Assembly: GCF_000313135.1 (NCBI RefSeq)
Contig: NW_004457712.1
Span: 361,294-425,293 of the forward strand
DNA length: 64,000 nucleotides
From: Acanthamoeba castellanii str. Neff
Taxonomy: Eukaryota > Discosea > Longamoebia > Acanthamoebidae
Direction of reading: 5' to 3'
Shown here: in pieces, positions 41,342 through 53,423 of the stretch
How positions within the stretch are numbered: position 1 is the stretch's first letter
How the letters are laid out: every line of letters starts with the position of its first letter
Notes under the pieces: model-generated
Databases searched by the model: none
What the model was told of the DNA's origin: nothing
Seen by the model: the letters and a program-made list of their open reading frames with translations, nothing else
Made by a program: the position numbers and the translations under genes

Positions 41342-44300
41342 TCAGGCGTCGAGCCGCTCCTTGCTCTTCTTGCTCTTCAACAGCTTGCGCGCCTTGCTGG
41401 CCTTCTTGGCCACTCCCCTTCCTCCTTCGTCGTCCTCACCCGCGGCTTCCTTGGCCTTGGGCGCGTCGTCTTTGTGTCTGAGCCGCTCTAATTCTTCAGC
41501 AGAGGCCGAGGCTTCCGCGGGCAGGATGCTAGTCGTGTTCGATCGCGGCCGGCCTTCCTTCTTCACAACCCGCGACGCCTTGCCAGTCACCAGCGAAGAG
41601 TCGTCACTTTCGTTCTTTCTACGGGCAGTCGGACTCGCAGTCGGGGTTAAAGACTCGCTGCTCTTCGAGTGCTTGATCCGGCATCCGGTGGTGCCAGAGT
41701 CAGCCGAGGGCGGCTGCTGGCTGGGCACCTCCTCGACGACAGGCAACATGTCGCCGAAATCAGCGCCGACCATCGTGCGGTCGATCTTGTTGCGCGCACG
41801 ATAGGTCGCTGCCGGTGAGGACTGTGGCGACGAGATGACGAACAGACCCGGCGCCTTCTTGTCGGCCGCCCCGCCGACCTGCGAGCCGGCGCGCGGTTCG
41901 AGGTACAGCGAGAGGTCGAACAGGAGGCTGTCGTCGAGCTTGAGCTTCTTCATCGTGAACAGCTCCGCGTGCTGTTCCAGCGTAGCGCGCGGCGTGAACG
42001 TGCGCGTCGTCGATGTGAGATCAAGATTGAGGCTGGCTGGTGTGGCAGCGGAGGGCTCTTCGGTGACCGTGATGGTCGGCATCGAGGTCGTACGCTTGAT
42101 GCAGACGCTGGGTCCGCGTGGCGAGAGCGACGGCGGCGTGCGCGAGGTGGCGATCATCGACGCCCGCGGCGACTTGAACTGGTCTTCGGTCACGCGCGCG
42201 AGGGCCTCGACGGCGGGGACCGAAGTGTGCGAGATCAGGGATGTGGCCGACCGCGACCGCGGCGAGTTGCCGGTTGACGACGAGCCGCGCGGCGTGCGGC
42301 TCTCGGAGGCGGCGCTCTGGGTGAACGGTACATGCGGGATGACCGACGCCGGCAGGTAGGTGGACAGGTCCAGCACGTTGGCGATGTCGGGCGGCAGCCG
42401 CATCTCGCGCAGCATGTCGCGGATCTCCTCGAGCTCGGCCATGCCGGCGTCGGGCACGTCGTCGGCGAAGCCCTCAAAGTCAAGCGCCGTACCGGAGGAG
42501 AACAGGGTGGTGCCACTGCTGCTGGACTCCTTGGTGAGCTCGGAGTGGTCAATGGCGCCCGACTTGCGGTCGAGCTTGCCCTTGAGCTTGCGGCGGATGA
42601 TCTTCCCGCGCTTCTTCGGCAGCGGATAGCTGCAGTTCTGGAATCTGAGGAATTCGCGCAGCACCTTGGCCATCGTCCGCTGCTTCATCCAGTTGATCAG
42701 CATCTCCTCCTCGACGCCGGCCTTATCCGCCTTATTGGATGCGTCGACCTCCTCGTCCTGCTTGTCGACTGGACTACTGGGCGTGTCCTCCTTGTCGGCG
42801 GGACTCGTCGTGACGACGTCGACCGCGCTTGAAAGCTCTTTCTCCTCCTTCACGAGCGCCTCGGAGAGCTCCTTCCAGTCGAAGACCTGCGGCATTCGCT
42901 TGGTGTGCGCCCGGCGGCTGCGTCGGCCTCCCACGAAACTATCGCCGCTCTCCTGCATGCACGAGTCGGCCGGTGGCCGCGCGTCGAGCTGCTTCCAGGC
43001 CTGGACCGCGGCCTGCTCCTCCGGCGTGAGCCTCGGGGACTCTTCGGCTCGCCACCCGGAAAGTAACTCCGATTCGTCCATCGTGGCGAAGGTTGATGTC
43101 GATTTCCTGCCCCGCAGGTTGCGCATCTTTTCGCTGGTACCCTTCATGTACACCGAAAGCGACCTGCGGTTGGAGTTGCCGTGTCGGAGTTATAAAAAGA
43201 GCGAAGGGTGGGCAGAGTCGGGGGGGGAGATACCTCACTGACTTCATGGAGAGCCGCTTTTCGCTGTCTTCGCTCTTTTCGATCTGGCCCTTCTTATGGA
43301 GCAGGCTCAGGCGCTTGTTCGAGGCCGACGACCCGCCGTGGACGCTGTGGCGGGGCGATGGACTCGACATGTCGGGCAGCGCCGTCGTCGACTTTTCGAT
43401 CAGCGCGGCCGAGGCGCTGAGGTCCTCCTTGGAGTGGCTGGCACTCAAGTCTCGGAGCTTGGATTCGAGCCTAACCGACCGGTCGGACTTGACCTTGAAG
43501 AAGCTGCGACGCTTGGACGAAGTACGTATGCTGTTGTCGCTTGACGAGGGCGATGTCACTGACGTGGAAGTCGACGATGACGATGAAGACGAAGACGAAG
43601 AAGCGGTGGATGACATCAGCTCGGAGTTACCCTCGTCCAGGAACGTGAGATCGGTGAGAAAGAGTCCCAGGAACGGAACGCTTGGTGTCGGAGGCACGAT
43701 TTCTCTGTTGAGGAAGAATAAGTAACTGTGCGTGTGCGTGTGCGTGTACGAGCGTGTGTGCCTGCGTGCGTGTGTGCGTGTGTGCGTGCGTGTACCGTAG
43801 CGCAAGGCGGTACTGCTGGTAGTTGGAGTCCATGCCCATGATCTCATTCAGCAGCTTGAGCTTGCTCTTCGCTCGGTTGTCGACAAGCTAATCGAAAAGA
43901 AAAAAAAGATGAGTACTCGCAAAGATGTGCAAAGACGCTGGTGGGCTGGGTCTCCTACCTCCCAAGACTTCTTCAGGCGAGTGATGTGCGCCTTGGTGAG
44001 GCCCGACAGAACCACCATCACCGTATGATAGTTCTTCAACCGGTGACACTCCTGCAGGATATAGAGCAGAGAATAGAGTGAGGTTAGATTATTGAGGGCT
44101 CTTGGGTAAGGCGAATGGGGTGGAGAGAAGAGAGGCCGAGCATACGTAGGCGATGTTGATAAACCGGGAGATGGCCTCCCCCCTGCGCTTCCTGTCTCTG
44201 TAGGAGAGCACCACCAGCGACACCCATTCCGACATCTGCCAGCACACAGGCATGGGTGAGAGGCTGACGGCCTTGCAGCAAATGCAAGCTTGTTCGGGTG

Positions 44301-45919
44301 CAGGTGAAGGAAAAACCTGATTGAAATCCTCAATCAGCGCCGACACGTTGGGCGCGAGCTCCAGCTTCGCCTTCTTGTTCCATGCTTGCTTGATGAACTC
44401 CTGCGGGAGACAGGAAAGAGCCAGATGAGCAGTCAACCCTCACCCGACATGCAAGGAAAGAGAGAGGCGGGGATTACCCGCGGTGTGACGGCTCTGTAGA
44501 AGCGTTGTGCGGAAAGCGTCCACTCGAAGGCCACATCTGCGGCATCGAATGCGAGGAACGATCGGTCCGACTTACCGGCGGGCTTGGGCTTTTGGCCGTC
44601 GGCCAGCCCACCGTCGCTGTCGCCGTCTTCGTTCGAATCGTCAGCACCTTCAAAATTAACCACCTGGCCCCGCTCTGGCCCGTCGCTCTGGCCTCGGGAG
44701 GTCAGCATCGGCTGTACATGTGTGTCGTCTTCGTGATGCGTCGCGCCTGGGTTGCGCTTCTCCCTGAGCATGTTGAGAATCTCGCCCGACGCCACCTTGA
44801 ACGTCTCGATGCCCGTCAGGAAACTGGTCGCGTTGGCTGTGAGCACATCATCGTCGGTGAAGTCGGTCGGCACCTGCTCGATCCACATCCGCAGTACGCG
44901 CACGGTCCTGCAAGACGCCCAAAAGACTCCATTCAGCACGTGGTCATGCGCACACACATACGGTCGGTGGGTACTTGATTTGAATGGGGATTCGCTGTTT
45001 CTTTTCGCGCTCCTCTCGCTTGTCGTCCTTGTCGCCCAGCGGCACCCAGTAGCGGAGTATGAGCAACAGCAACAGTGCGTGCGGTGTGAGGAATGTGCGA
45101 TAGGTGAGGAGAAAATCCTCCAAAAATGTTTGCTCCACACCTGTGCACCGATGACCACATGACACGACACGACACGCCAGTTAGCGCTCTCGTGCGTGCG
45201 ACTGTTGTGTGTTTGTGTTCGATGCGGGTACCGCCGTAATCGGAGACGAGGGACTGGATGAGGAACGGAACGGAGCCGGCCTTGACCAGCGCGCGGCCGT
45301 TGTCTGCGTGCAAGAGCTCCGACCATAGCACTTCCGCCGGACCTGCGCCCACTTGCGCGCGTCAGAGACCTGGCCCAGTAAATGACGAAGTGGTGGGTGG
45401 GTTGGTTACCTCGCTTGTTGTGGTCATCGTCTTCCGCCCGATCAACGACGGCAAACGGATAAAACCCCAGCGCCTGCGCACGGTTGAAGAAATCTTCCTT
45501 TGCCTGTGCCGGGCCGGTCGTGAGGTAGGTCGTCAGGTGCTGCACTGTTCGAGCATGTTCTCCGTTCGCTGTAGCCACGTTCCGCAGAGCACACACGGGG
45601 AAGCTGATCAGAGGCCAGTTCAAGAAACCAACCAGGTGGCCAACTTCTATAAAACGGTCCGATTTATGGAAACGAGGAAGTCGGCCCACGAGGCTTGAAA
45701 ATAATTACAATAATTATTTAATCATTTAACCATAAAATAAATCGCTCTTAATCCTCTAGAACAGGTGATTTAAATCCAACTGCGGCTTGGGGGGGGGCAA
45801 GTACCCAAAGAAGGCGGGGTGTGGAGGAGATGATGAAAGGAGGCCAGCAAGTGAAACGGGGCGTAGGCGCGCCATGCCGCCTGTATTACTCCCACCGCCT
45901 TCGTTCTTTGGGCGTCCAT
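41342..45919 (-). CDS. RasGEF with IQ motif, REM and CDC25 domains
   Basis: Eleven exons: 45919-45805, 45646-45410, 45342-45232, 45140-44975, 44907-44478, 44400-44317, 44235-44146, 44051-43959, 43887-43796, 43704-43234, 43163-41342; about 1,236 residues, all in phase. Exon 1 encodes an IQ-like motif, VIQAAWRAYAPFHLL. The REM (RasGEF N) module has FLEDFLLTYRTFLTPHALLL and VRVLRMWIEQVPTDF. The catalytic CDC25 domain spans the exons from 44400 to 43704: MSEWVSLVVLSYRDRKRRGE, HTVMVVLSGLTKAHITRLKK and VPFLGLFLTDLTFLDEGN. It should load Ras-family proteins with GTP. A long Ser-rich tail of more than 700 residues follows, with a Ser run just after the catalytic domain. It is convergent with RasGAP copy 4, so opposing Ras regulators are adjacent. 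The IQ motif suggests calmodulin input, as in RasGRF; that is inference. Confidence 0.88.
43727..43795. repeat. GTGTGC/GTGC-type microsatellite in RasGEF intron
   Basis: Irregular GTGCGT, GTGTGC and GTGT repeats occupy most of the 43705-43795 intron of the RasGEF gene. Confidence 0.85.
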
Positions 45920-46791
45920 CTCTCACCTTAGCTTTCGTTCTTCAAGTGCCGTTACTGAGGCCGTGATGTGTCGTATCGTGTATCGTTTGGCCTCAGCGTG
46001 AGTCTGCCGCGCACAGGAGGATCGCAGGTACTTTCTCCAGTCAGTTCGGAGTATTGCGAGCCTTGCGGTTTTGAAGCTCACCTAGGAGTGTGAGGTGATG
46101 ATTCGTGCAGGGAGCTTTAGCGCTGCTTCCCTCTCTTGGTGGCTCGAAGGTGTTGGTCGTTTCAAACACTCCTCCCAGATTGGAGCGCCTGAGGTCGTGA
46201 AGCCAACCCCGGATTCTTCGCTTGTTCTCTCTCTCGTGTGGCCTTGTCGTGGTGAGCCGGGACAGAATAGAAATGGACGACTGGATCACCCCGACAGAAC
46301 ACGTGCCACAGGTCGCCAGGCACATGAAACATGAAGACTCGAAAGCTGCACGATTCGTGAGCGGGCCCGGTACTGTGCTGTCCGGGTGCTACGGGCACCT
46401 GGTGCCAAGGAGTAAGCAAACGATTCTGAGTGGGCACGACGAGAGCCGACATCAGAGTGCGTTCTTTGGCGGGCGGTTGGTTCTTCGCACCCAACGGGCC
46501 TTCGGCTTCATCTAAGAAGGCCAACAGGAAGGCTGGTACCGTCACATAGCTCGAGCTTGGCACTCCCACCTTCCTCTACCACGCTACAGGCTGGCTCCGT
46601 CACCAGGCCAGTCGTCAAGAGATAAGATGACAGGCAACAAGCTATGGACGTATACCAGAAGATCACAGAATAGGCCCGCCACAATGCCGCTCGAGCCGGC
46701 CAACAGCCGCCACGTTGGCCGGGATGGTGACCATTTTGATTCACACATGGGCCGCGGTAACGCACGATGTCAGTAGCCTCACCCAAAGCGG
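45920..46791. other. Intergenic region between RasGEF and transporter, with decayed duplicate
   Basis: 872 bases between the RasGEF start and the transporter stop, both minus strand. The right half (about 46390-46750) is a diverged copy of the transporter's 3' end, annotated separately. The rest, near 45920-46380, has no supported gene and presumably includes the RasGEF promoter. Confidence 0.55.
46390..46750 (-). pseudogene. Decayed duplicate of the EamA transporter 3' end
   Basis: Two blocks match the functional gene's last exons: 46390-46600 resembles 46790-46940 (shared CACCTGGTGCCAAGGAG and a run around CCACCTTCCTCTACCACGCT), and about 46674-46746 resembles 47098-47170 (shared CTCGAGCCGGCCAA). 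Substitutions and small indels break the frame. It sits directly downstream of the intact copy, consistent with a roughly 400-bp tandem duplication that has decayed. Confidence 0.7.
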
Positions 46792-48558
46792 TCACCTGGT
46801 GCCAAGGAGCGCAGTCGATTCTGCACGACAAGAGAGCCGGCGTCAGAGTGTGTTCTTCAACAGTTGGTAGGGTGCGCGTACCGTCACATTGCTCAAGCTT
46901 GGCACTCCCACCTTCCTCTACCACGCTACAGGCTGGCTTGCTGTTGGCTGTGTCACACCGGCTCTCTTGTTCCAGCCAATGGTGCCCCTGTTGACGTGCA
47001 GCAGCTTCCCTGTAGACCAGTCATCAAGTGAGATAAGATGATGGTAGGCAATCTCAAGGTCTGCACATACCTGTGCAGAGCATAGATCACCAAGAATAGG
47101 CCTGCAACAATGCCACTCGAGCCGGCCAATAGCCGCCACGTGAGCCTCTCGCCGAGGATGGTGACCGCCATGACGCCTGGTGGGAAGAGAATACAGTGAG
47201 CCAAGAAGGAGAAGCTTTAACCAGGTGGAGTGGGAGTATGAACCAGTGAAGATCAGTTCAACTGGCCCGTAGAGTACCACCGTTGTTTCTGGCGCCTGTC
47301 TGAGTGCCCACGTTGTCAACCTTGAACAGACAAGACAGTCCAGAAGGAAGGTCAGCCAGCGTGGGTCAGTCAGGTGGTCATGTGGCTGAAGGAGCGATCT
47401 ACCCGTAGGTAACGAAGGTGCCGACAAATGTAGCAATGAAGACGGACACCCACGCCTCTAGCGGGAGATCCCACAACTGGTCATATACGTAGCTCGTTTA
47501 GTAGTTAGCCGAGGCTTGGGGTGAAGGTGAAGGTGTGACATACCGCGCCCCATTGACCCCAGTCAGTCCACACAAAGATGATGCACATGCAACTTGAAGC
47601 ACCAAACATGATGAACGAAAGGGTGAATGGAGGTATCTTGCTACAGAGAGGCTTGCCCATCACAATGTAGATGGTGTACAGTACCTGCCGCCCATGCATC
47701 ACAACAAGGTGTCAGCACTGCCGAGGGAAATCTGATGAGGCAGGCATCAATGCCTGATAGGAAACGTACTGTGGTCACAATGACCAAAAAGTTGCCCATC
47801 ATAGTGTCGTGTGAAAGCTCAAAAGACTCAACCTCCAGCAAAACGACGGCACCTGTGGCACAACTATGGTGAGGACAATCGCAAGCAGAGACATGGTGAG
47901 TGAAACAGAAGCAGTGGATAGTCGCACCAATGATTGTGACGACAATGCCAAGGAACTTGAGCCAGCCCTTCTCCTCTCGCCCCAGAATCACGCACACGAT
48001 GCACGTCCAAATAGGGATGAGCAGCATCAAGACGGCTGAGTCACCAGGCGAGCATTAGACAAGGCCATGTGGCAGCAGATAGAAGCCGGTGTGAAGCGTA
48101 AACGAACCTGCGTTCGTAGTTGTTGTAAGGGACAGGCCGTACATAAACGTTGTTTGGTTGGCCCAAAAGCAGCAGACGCCAAGAAGCACTGCAACAACCA
48201 CATTGCGGGTGCTGAGTGCGTCCGTCGTTCGCCACGCCTCACGATCAGCGTAAAGTGCCGCGAGGAAGAAGAAGGGCATGCTGGCGCACAGCCGCAGGGT
48301 CAGAAAGACGCCTGGGGTCATGTAGCCTGTCCGGCAATAAGCAAAGGTTCGATCAGTGGCAGTCGAATGAAACCATAGAAGTTGTGAAGCTGAGCGAACC
48401 GAGTGCCAGCTTGGCAAAGATGGTGAGGCTGGCCCAACTGAATTGTACGACAAGCAGCACCCCATGCGTCTTCAGCCTGCGGGTAGTGAGAGTTATTTAT
48501 GTATTATTTATTACAAAATAGTTAAGAAGGGCGGGTACTGCTCTTGTGTGCGGGACAT
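46792..48558 (-). CDS. EamA/DMT-superfamily transporter
   Basis: Eleven exons: 48558-48539, 48476-48400, 48326-48108, 48035-47928, 47852-47770, 47684-47544, 47476-47403, 47320-47244, 47176-47071, 47009-46882, 46820-46792; about 353 residues, all in phase. It carries about ten membrane helices: FSWASLTIFAKLALG, VVVAVLLGVCCFWANQTTF, VLMLLIPIWTCIVCVILGRE followed by WLKFLGIVVTIIG, LSFIMFGASSCMCIIFVW, and a last pair around VMAVTILGERLTWRLLAGS and IVAGLFLVIYALH. The loop L-G-R-E-x-x-G-W-L-K and its counterpart L-G-E-R-L-T-W-R are EamA hallmarks, seen in plant WAT1-like and other drug/metabolite exporters. It should sit in a cell or vacuole membrane; the substrate is unknown. The first coding exon is only 20 nt. 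The tail after the last helix is short and hydrophilic. Confidence 0.85.
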
Positions 48559-48892
48559 GCTGGCCGTGACATGAAAAAGAAGTACGGGGTTGCACCTGCT
48601 ACGACGCTTGTCCCAATTGGTGGGGCAAATGGTGACCAGAGACGCGTTTGGCTTTTGCTCCTTCGTTCTCGTTTTCTTTCGTTTTTGTTTTCTTGTTTCC
48701 TCCTTTCGCCTCATTCCTAACATATTTCGCCCTGCGTGAAAATGAAGAGTAGCCTTGTTCCACCAAGCAACCTGGACAAGACAACGATCGAGCACTAGAG
48801 AAGATTAATTGAGAGTGGGTTGGAATTAGAGGGCGACAGTACAGTAGAGCGAGGTGGTGGTTGAAGCAGGTCATTTCATTTTAGCGCGAGAA
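48559..48892. promoter_or_regulatory. Divergent upstream region of transporter and RhoGEF
   Basis: 334 bases lie between two divergent start codons. A T/C-rich block at about 48655-48715 (plus strand) stands out. No specific site is assigned. Confidence 0.4.
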
Positions 48893-51800
48893 ATGGAGTC
48901 ATCACCAAGGGGGAGGGCCAATCTCCCCTCGCCGCAGAAGAAGGGCGTTCACATTCATGTATTCATTCCCACACAACCCGCCAACTCCCGCCACATCGAC
49001 AACTTATTCCAATTCGCACACAGGTGAAACTGCCCAGCGGGACCGAGGTGCACGAGTTCATCCTACCTGCTGGTTACACCGTCGATCAAGTCAAGGTGTG
49101 TATGCAAAGCGATCTCCCAAGCGTCTTGCCCTCATCTCATTCTTCCTTTTTCTTTGTAGCGTGCGATCTTCAAGCAAATTCCTGATTTGGCCAAGGAGAC
49201 GAACCCCAACGACTACCAGCTCAAGCTACGCGACACGCTGCGCTCGAAGGCACTCCTCCCTTTCTTTTCACATACAAAAAACCGAAGGCCGCTCTCGCTC
49301 GCACGCGCTTGGCCAAGTTCTCCCTTCCTCCCTTTCCCCTTGGCACCCTGAGGACTCATGCGTGGGTGTTGATTGGCGGACACAGGAGGAGATCCTCAAT
49401 GTGGAGTTCAGCAAGCTACAGAACCTGGCCACGGTCATGAGCGCGGCCGATGAGACGCCACTCGAGCTTTCCATTTTGTCCACGAAGGTGGGCAGCGTAC
49501 GTGACCGCCTGCTCCATGCTAATCAACTCCCTGGGCTCTAATCTGCGCCATGACAGGCTCGCAACCGACCTGGGCCCCAACTCTATGGTTCAACACACGA
49601 GACCGAGGCGCCCTCAGGCCACACTACGCCGCGGACGCCCACAAAAGAGTACGCCAACTACTTCCGTTCTTCCTAACTGTTCCTCGCTCACCGATGCTGC
49701 ATTTTTTTGCTGCTTTATTGTGCAGACCTTCGGACACTTCGAGTCCTCGTGGACCCTCGCTGGGTGGCGTTGTATCACCGCGTCACACTGCCCCTCCCAA
49801 GTCTCCACGCGTTACGCCTCCCCAGCTATCTTACACGTCGAGTGCCAGCCACACAAGCGATTCTACTGGACCCACCTCGCCGCGCTCTACTTCGCCTCGC
49901 GCCACATCTCCCCGAGGCACTTCAATGTCCGCTCGTGTCGCGTCACCGCGTTTGACGGCTCGCTCAACGTCAAGCCCATCGCTTGTATTTGTGGACCCGG
50001 CGCAGCCGTCCAGCAGTGACAAGGGACAGGCGTCGGCGCAACAGCCTACATCAGTGGCGAACAGAGGCCATGCCGACGTTGATACCCGCGACGACACCAT
50101 CAAGGAGCTCCAGGAGCAGCTCGCGCGGGCGCACGCGAGCGTGACCCAACTAAATGCCAAGCTGGCGCGCATCGGCAGACTCGCCCGGCTCGAGCTGCTT
50201 CCGCTTGCCGCCAACACGCCGCTCACGCAACTGGTCAACGAAGACCCCGCCAAGTTGTCGGCCGCCGTGAGGGAGAACGACATCGTAGCGTCGGAAAAGC
50301 GACTCCGTTCGACACTCGCCCTCGTGCTGGCGGAAACCGAACGCGGAAGTGACGAGATGACCAACAGGTCGGCCAGCGACGATCAAGTCGGCCTGTCGGG
50401 AGCTTTGGCTGGAGCAAGTAGCCTGGCCGGTTCGGTGCTGACCTCAAGTACCACGAGGGGCGAGCGAGCAGTGTCGGCTGCGGAGAGCTCCGACGCCAAA
50501 CGCGGGCGCAGCGTATCAACCAAGGCCTCAATCGACGCCATTGCCGGCCGCATGAATCTCGAAGTGCTGACCAGCAGCCTCGCCTCCTCTGCGTCTTCGC
50601 CCAGCACCATCTCCGGCTCTGCTGGCGGAGCTTCGACCGGATCATCACCACTTCCGCCCCGCAAGATCCTCACACCCCAGGAAAGGACGGTGATGCTCCA
50701 GCAGGAGTTCCTCGACACCGAGGAGACCTACTACAAGAGCCTCCAGAAGCTTCATGATGTACTCCACCCGCATCTCCTCCTGGTTTTGGTCTACGCTCAC
50801 TTATTTTCTGCTTGGCAGCACTTTGAGGGGCCTCTGGAGGCGAGCGGATTGCTCACACCAGAGCAGTGCGATACCTTGTTCTCTCGCGTTCGCACGCAGC
50901 TGTTGGAGGTGCGCACCAGTTCCCCACCCATCCACTCCCTTCAGATCCTGACGCGCTCTTCCTGATCCAGATGCACAAGCATTTGCTTGAGACAATCAAG
51001 TCCTCGGATCGTTCATCATTCTCCGATGGCTTGCTTGTGATTGCGCCCTACCTCAAAGTGCGTATATTGCTCAGACCCCTTGAGTACAAGCTCCAGTCCC
51101 CTAACATCTTCTTTTTTATCGAGTTCAGTTGTACACTGAATATGTAAACAACCACCCTGCGGCGATTAGCCTCTTGATCGAACTGAATGCCAACTCGAAG
51201 AAGTTTGCTGCCTTACTCAAGGTTCTTTCGATTACACCTGCGACAGCGCAAGCCTTGCGCGGCGTGTTTATTGGCGTAACATGGTGCTAAAACCCACTTC
51301 TTTGTGTTTACAGCAACTTGAACAGAAGCCGGAAGTTGAATCGCAGGACTTGTCGTCTTATCTCATCAGACCCATCCAGCGCCTCCCTAGATACGAAATG
51401 CTGCTAAGGGTACGGAGATCATTCCCGACACGAATCAGAACGTTCATCTTACGGATCCTTTGTCTATAGGACATGGTGAAGTACACAACTGAGGAAACAG
51501 AGCACTTGAAGCTGAGCAGACTCTTGGAGGCCGTGAAAAAGGTGAACGAGCACCTCAACGAAGCAAAGGTACGCACTGCTCTCGTTTGGCAACTTCAGTT
51601 TGCCGGTATGACTAATCTCTTTCCCCTTCTTACAGCGCAAGCGAGACAATTCAACAAAGATGGCCGCCATCCAGAGCAACCTCATCTTGGGCAAGGCCAA
51701 AGGGGTACCTTTTTCCTCCCCTTTATTTACAGCTGGCCGGGTCACGCGCAGTTCAAGGCCACGACTCACGCACACGTTTTTGCAGCAATTCTCGTTGTTT

Positions 51801-52326
51801 TCGTCGCAGACCCGCTCCTTCTTGCGCGATGACACGTTGCTGGTCAAGAAGGTGAAGAAGGAGAAGACCACGTTCGCCAAGCACCACTTCTTCTTGTTCA
51901 ACGACATTCTCCTCGACACCGTCAAGAACAGAGAGGGCAAGTTCAAGCTTGCTCAGGTCTATTCGCTCTCGGAGACCTCGTTCATGAAATACGAAGGCGA
52001 GACAGGTAATGTCCTACGCGGTGTGGCATGACACGTGCGTGCACAGTCACTCATCGCAGCACTGTTCTCCTGCAGACACGGTGGCCCTCTTCCACACATC
52101 ATCGCCCGAATCAGCAGAGGAGGACTTGGCCAAGGCCATCCACGTGAAGGCCGACCAGGGCGGCGACATCGACGGCTGGCTGCAGGACGCACTCGACGCC
52201 AAGTCTAGCCGTACGTTCACCTTTCACTTCGCTTCCTTGTCTTGGGCAGCAATCCTGACTCCTTTCGTGTCCGGTGCAGTGCGGGCGGAGGCAAGCAAAG
52301 ACGGAAGATTCCATGTAGCATTGTAA
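48893..52326 (+). CDS. DH-PH RhoGEF with N-terminal ubiquitin-like module
   Basis: Fifteen exons: 48893-48958, 49024-49095, 49160-49249, 49386-49487, 49557-49648, 49726-50758, 50819-50908, 50971-51057, 51129-51221, 51314-51409, 51470-51568, 51636-51704, 51786-52005, 52076-52210, 52280-52326; about 796 residues. The intron after 49249 starts with GC rather than GT. Residues about 20-110 (VKLPSGTEVHEFILPAGYTV, then a helix and further strands) look like a ubiquitin-fold RBD or FERM-F1 module. A Ser/Pro-rich linker and a coiled coil (IKELQEQLARAHASV) follow. The DH domain begins VMLQQEFLDTEETYYKSLQK and includes SSYLIRPIQRLPRYEMLL, the conserved helix that contacts Rho GTPases. The PH domain includes KHHFFLFNDILLDTV. 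It should activate Rho/Rac proteins. Confidence 0.9.
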
Positions 52327-52600
52327 GTTTAGGAACAACAACGTGAGTCCGAACCGTGTAAGACAAGACAGGCAAGGTGCCACCATGTAGAAGGTAGCGA
52401 AGAAAATGGGCTTGAGCAGTGCAACCTGTTGACACGGCACTTGCTGTTTGGCGGCGTGTCGACATTGTAAACAGCAAATACGTCATCTCATCGATCTGGC
52501 ACACATCAAATTCTATTTTGTTCGCGAGCTGGCGCATCTCCTCCACCTCATTCTCTTCTTAACTTTCATCTCCATCTTTACAAAAATTGGGAACGTCAAT

Positions 52601-53206
52601 ATGACATCGTTCCCCGTAGAGAAACCTGAGTCAGAGTGGCAGGCGCAGCTCAGCGCAGAGCAGGTGCTGTTTGTTTGTGTTATCATTCTTGGATGCATCT
52701 CACCGCGATCTTCTTCACACATCGTGCAGTTCCGAGTGCTGAGGCAGAAGGGCACTGAGCGGGCCGGCACCGGTGAGTACAACAAGCACGATGAAAAGGG
52801 CATCTATCGGTGTGCCGGTTGCGACACTCCTCTCTTCAGGTAGGTCTGTACATCGCCTGTCGTCTGCGCAACCGCTGCACCCACTCACAACAGTTAGTGC
52901 AGCTCGGACACGAAGTTCAACTCGGGCTGTGGGTGGCCTGCGTTCTTCGATGCCCTGCCCGGTGCTGTGCTGCGAAACGAAGACACCACGTTCGGCATGA
53001 CGAGGATCGAGATCGTATGCGCCAAGTGTGGCGGGCACCTGGGTACTCACCCAACCTTCATCTCAAGAGGTCCTGTAGCTCACCTATCGCGATGTGTAGG
53101 CCATGTGTTCAAGGGTGAGAAGTTCCCCACGCCGACGGACGAGCGCCACTGTGTCAACTCTGTGAGCCTGCGATTTGAGCCGGAGGCTGACAAGGCCAAG
53201 CACTAG
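52601..53206 (+). CDS. MSRB: Methionine-R-sulfoxide reductase B
   Basis: Four exons: 52601-52663, 52730-52839, 52903-53042, 53100-53206; 139 residues, the usual size of the single-domain enzyme. It reduces methionine-R-sulfoxide in proteins, using thioredoxin. Zinc-binding cysteine pairs are present in Y-R-C-A-G-C and V-C-A-K-C-G-G-H-L-G. The signature S-G-C-G-W-P-A-F carries a likely resolving cysteine, and R-H-C-V-N-S-V-S-L carries the catalytic cysteine. No targeting peptide is evident, so it is probably cytosolic. Every junction is in phase and falls within conserved motifs (L-F/S, H-L-G/H-V-F), which makes the model secure. Confidence 0.95.
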
Positions 53207-53423
53207 TCAACCAGGTACAGCTCGCGAATCATCCCACTTCCTTCCGCTTGCTTACTTCCCTCCTAACTACGTACAGCCGTCAACGATTCAACAAGCCAGG
53301 CTCATTCACAGCGTCAACCTCCTTGCCTCTTGTTCTTTCACGTCACACGTGTGGTCAACATAGCTTCCGTTTACTCTTTTTGTGGCGATCCACTCAGTAG
53401 TGTTGTGGTGGGATGAGTTCTCT

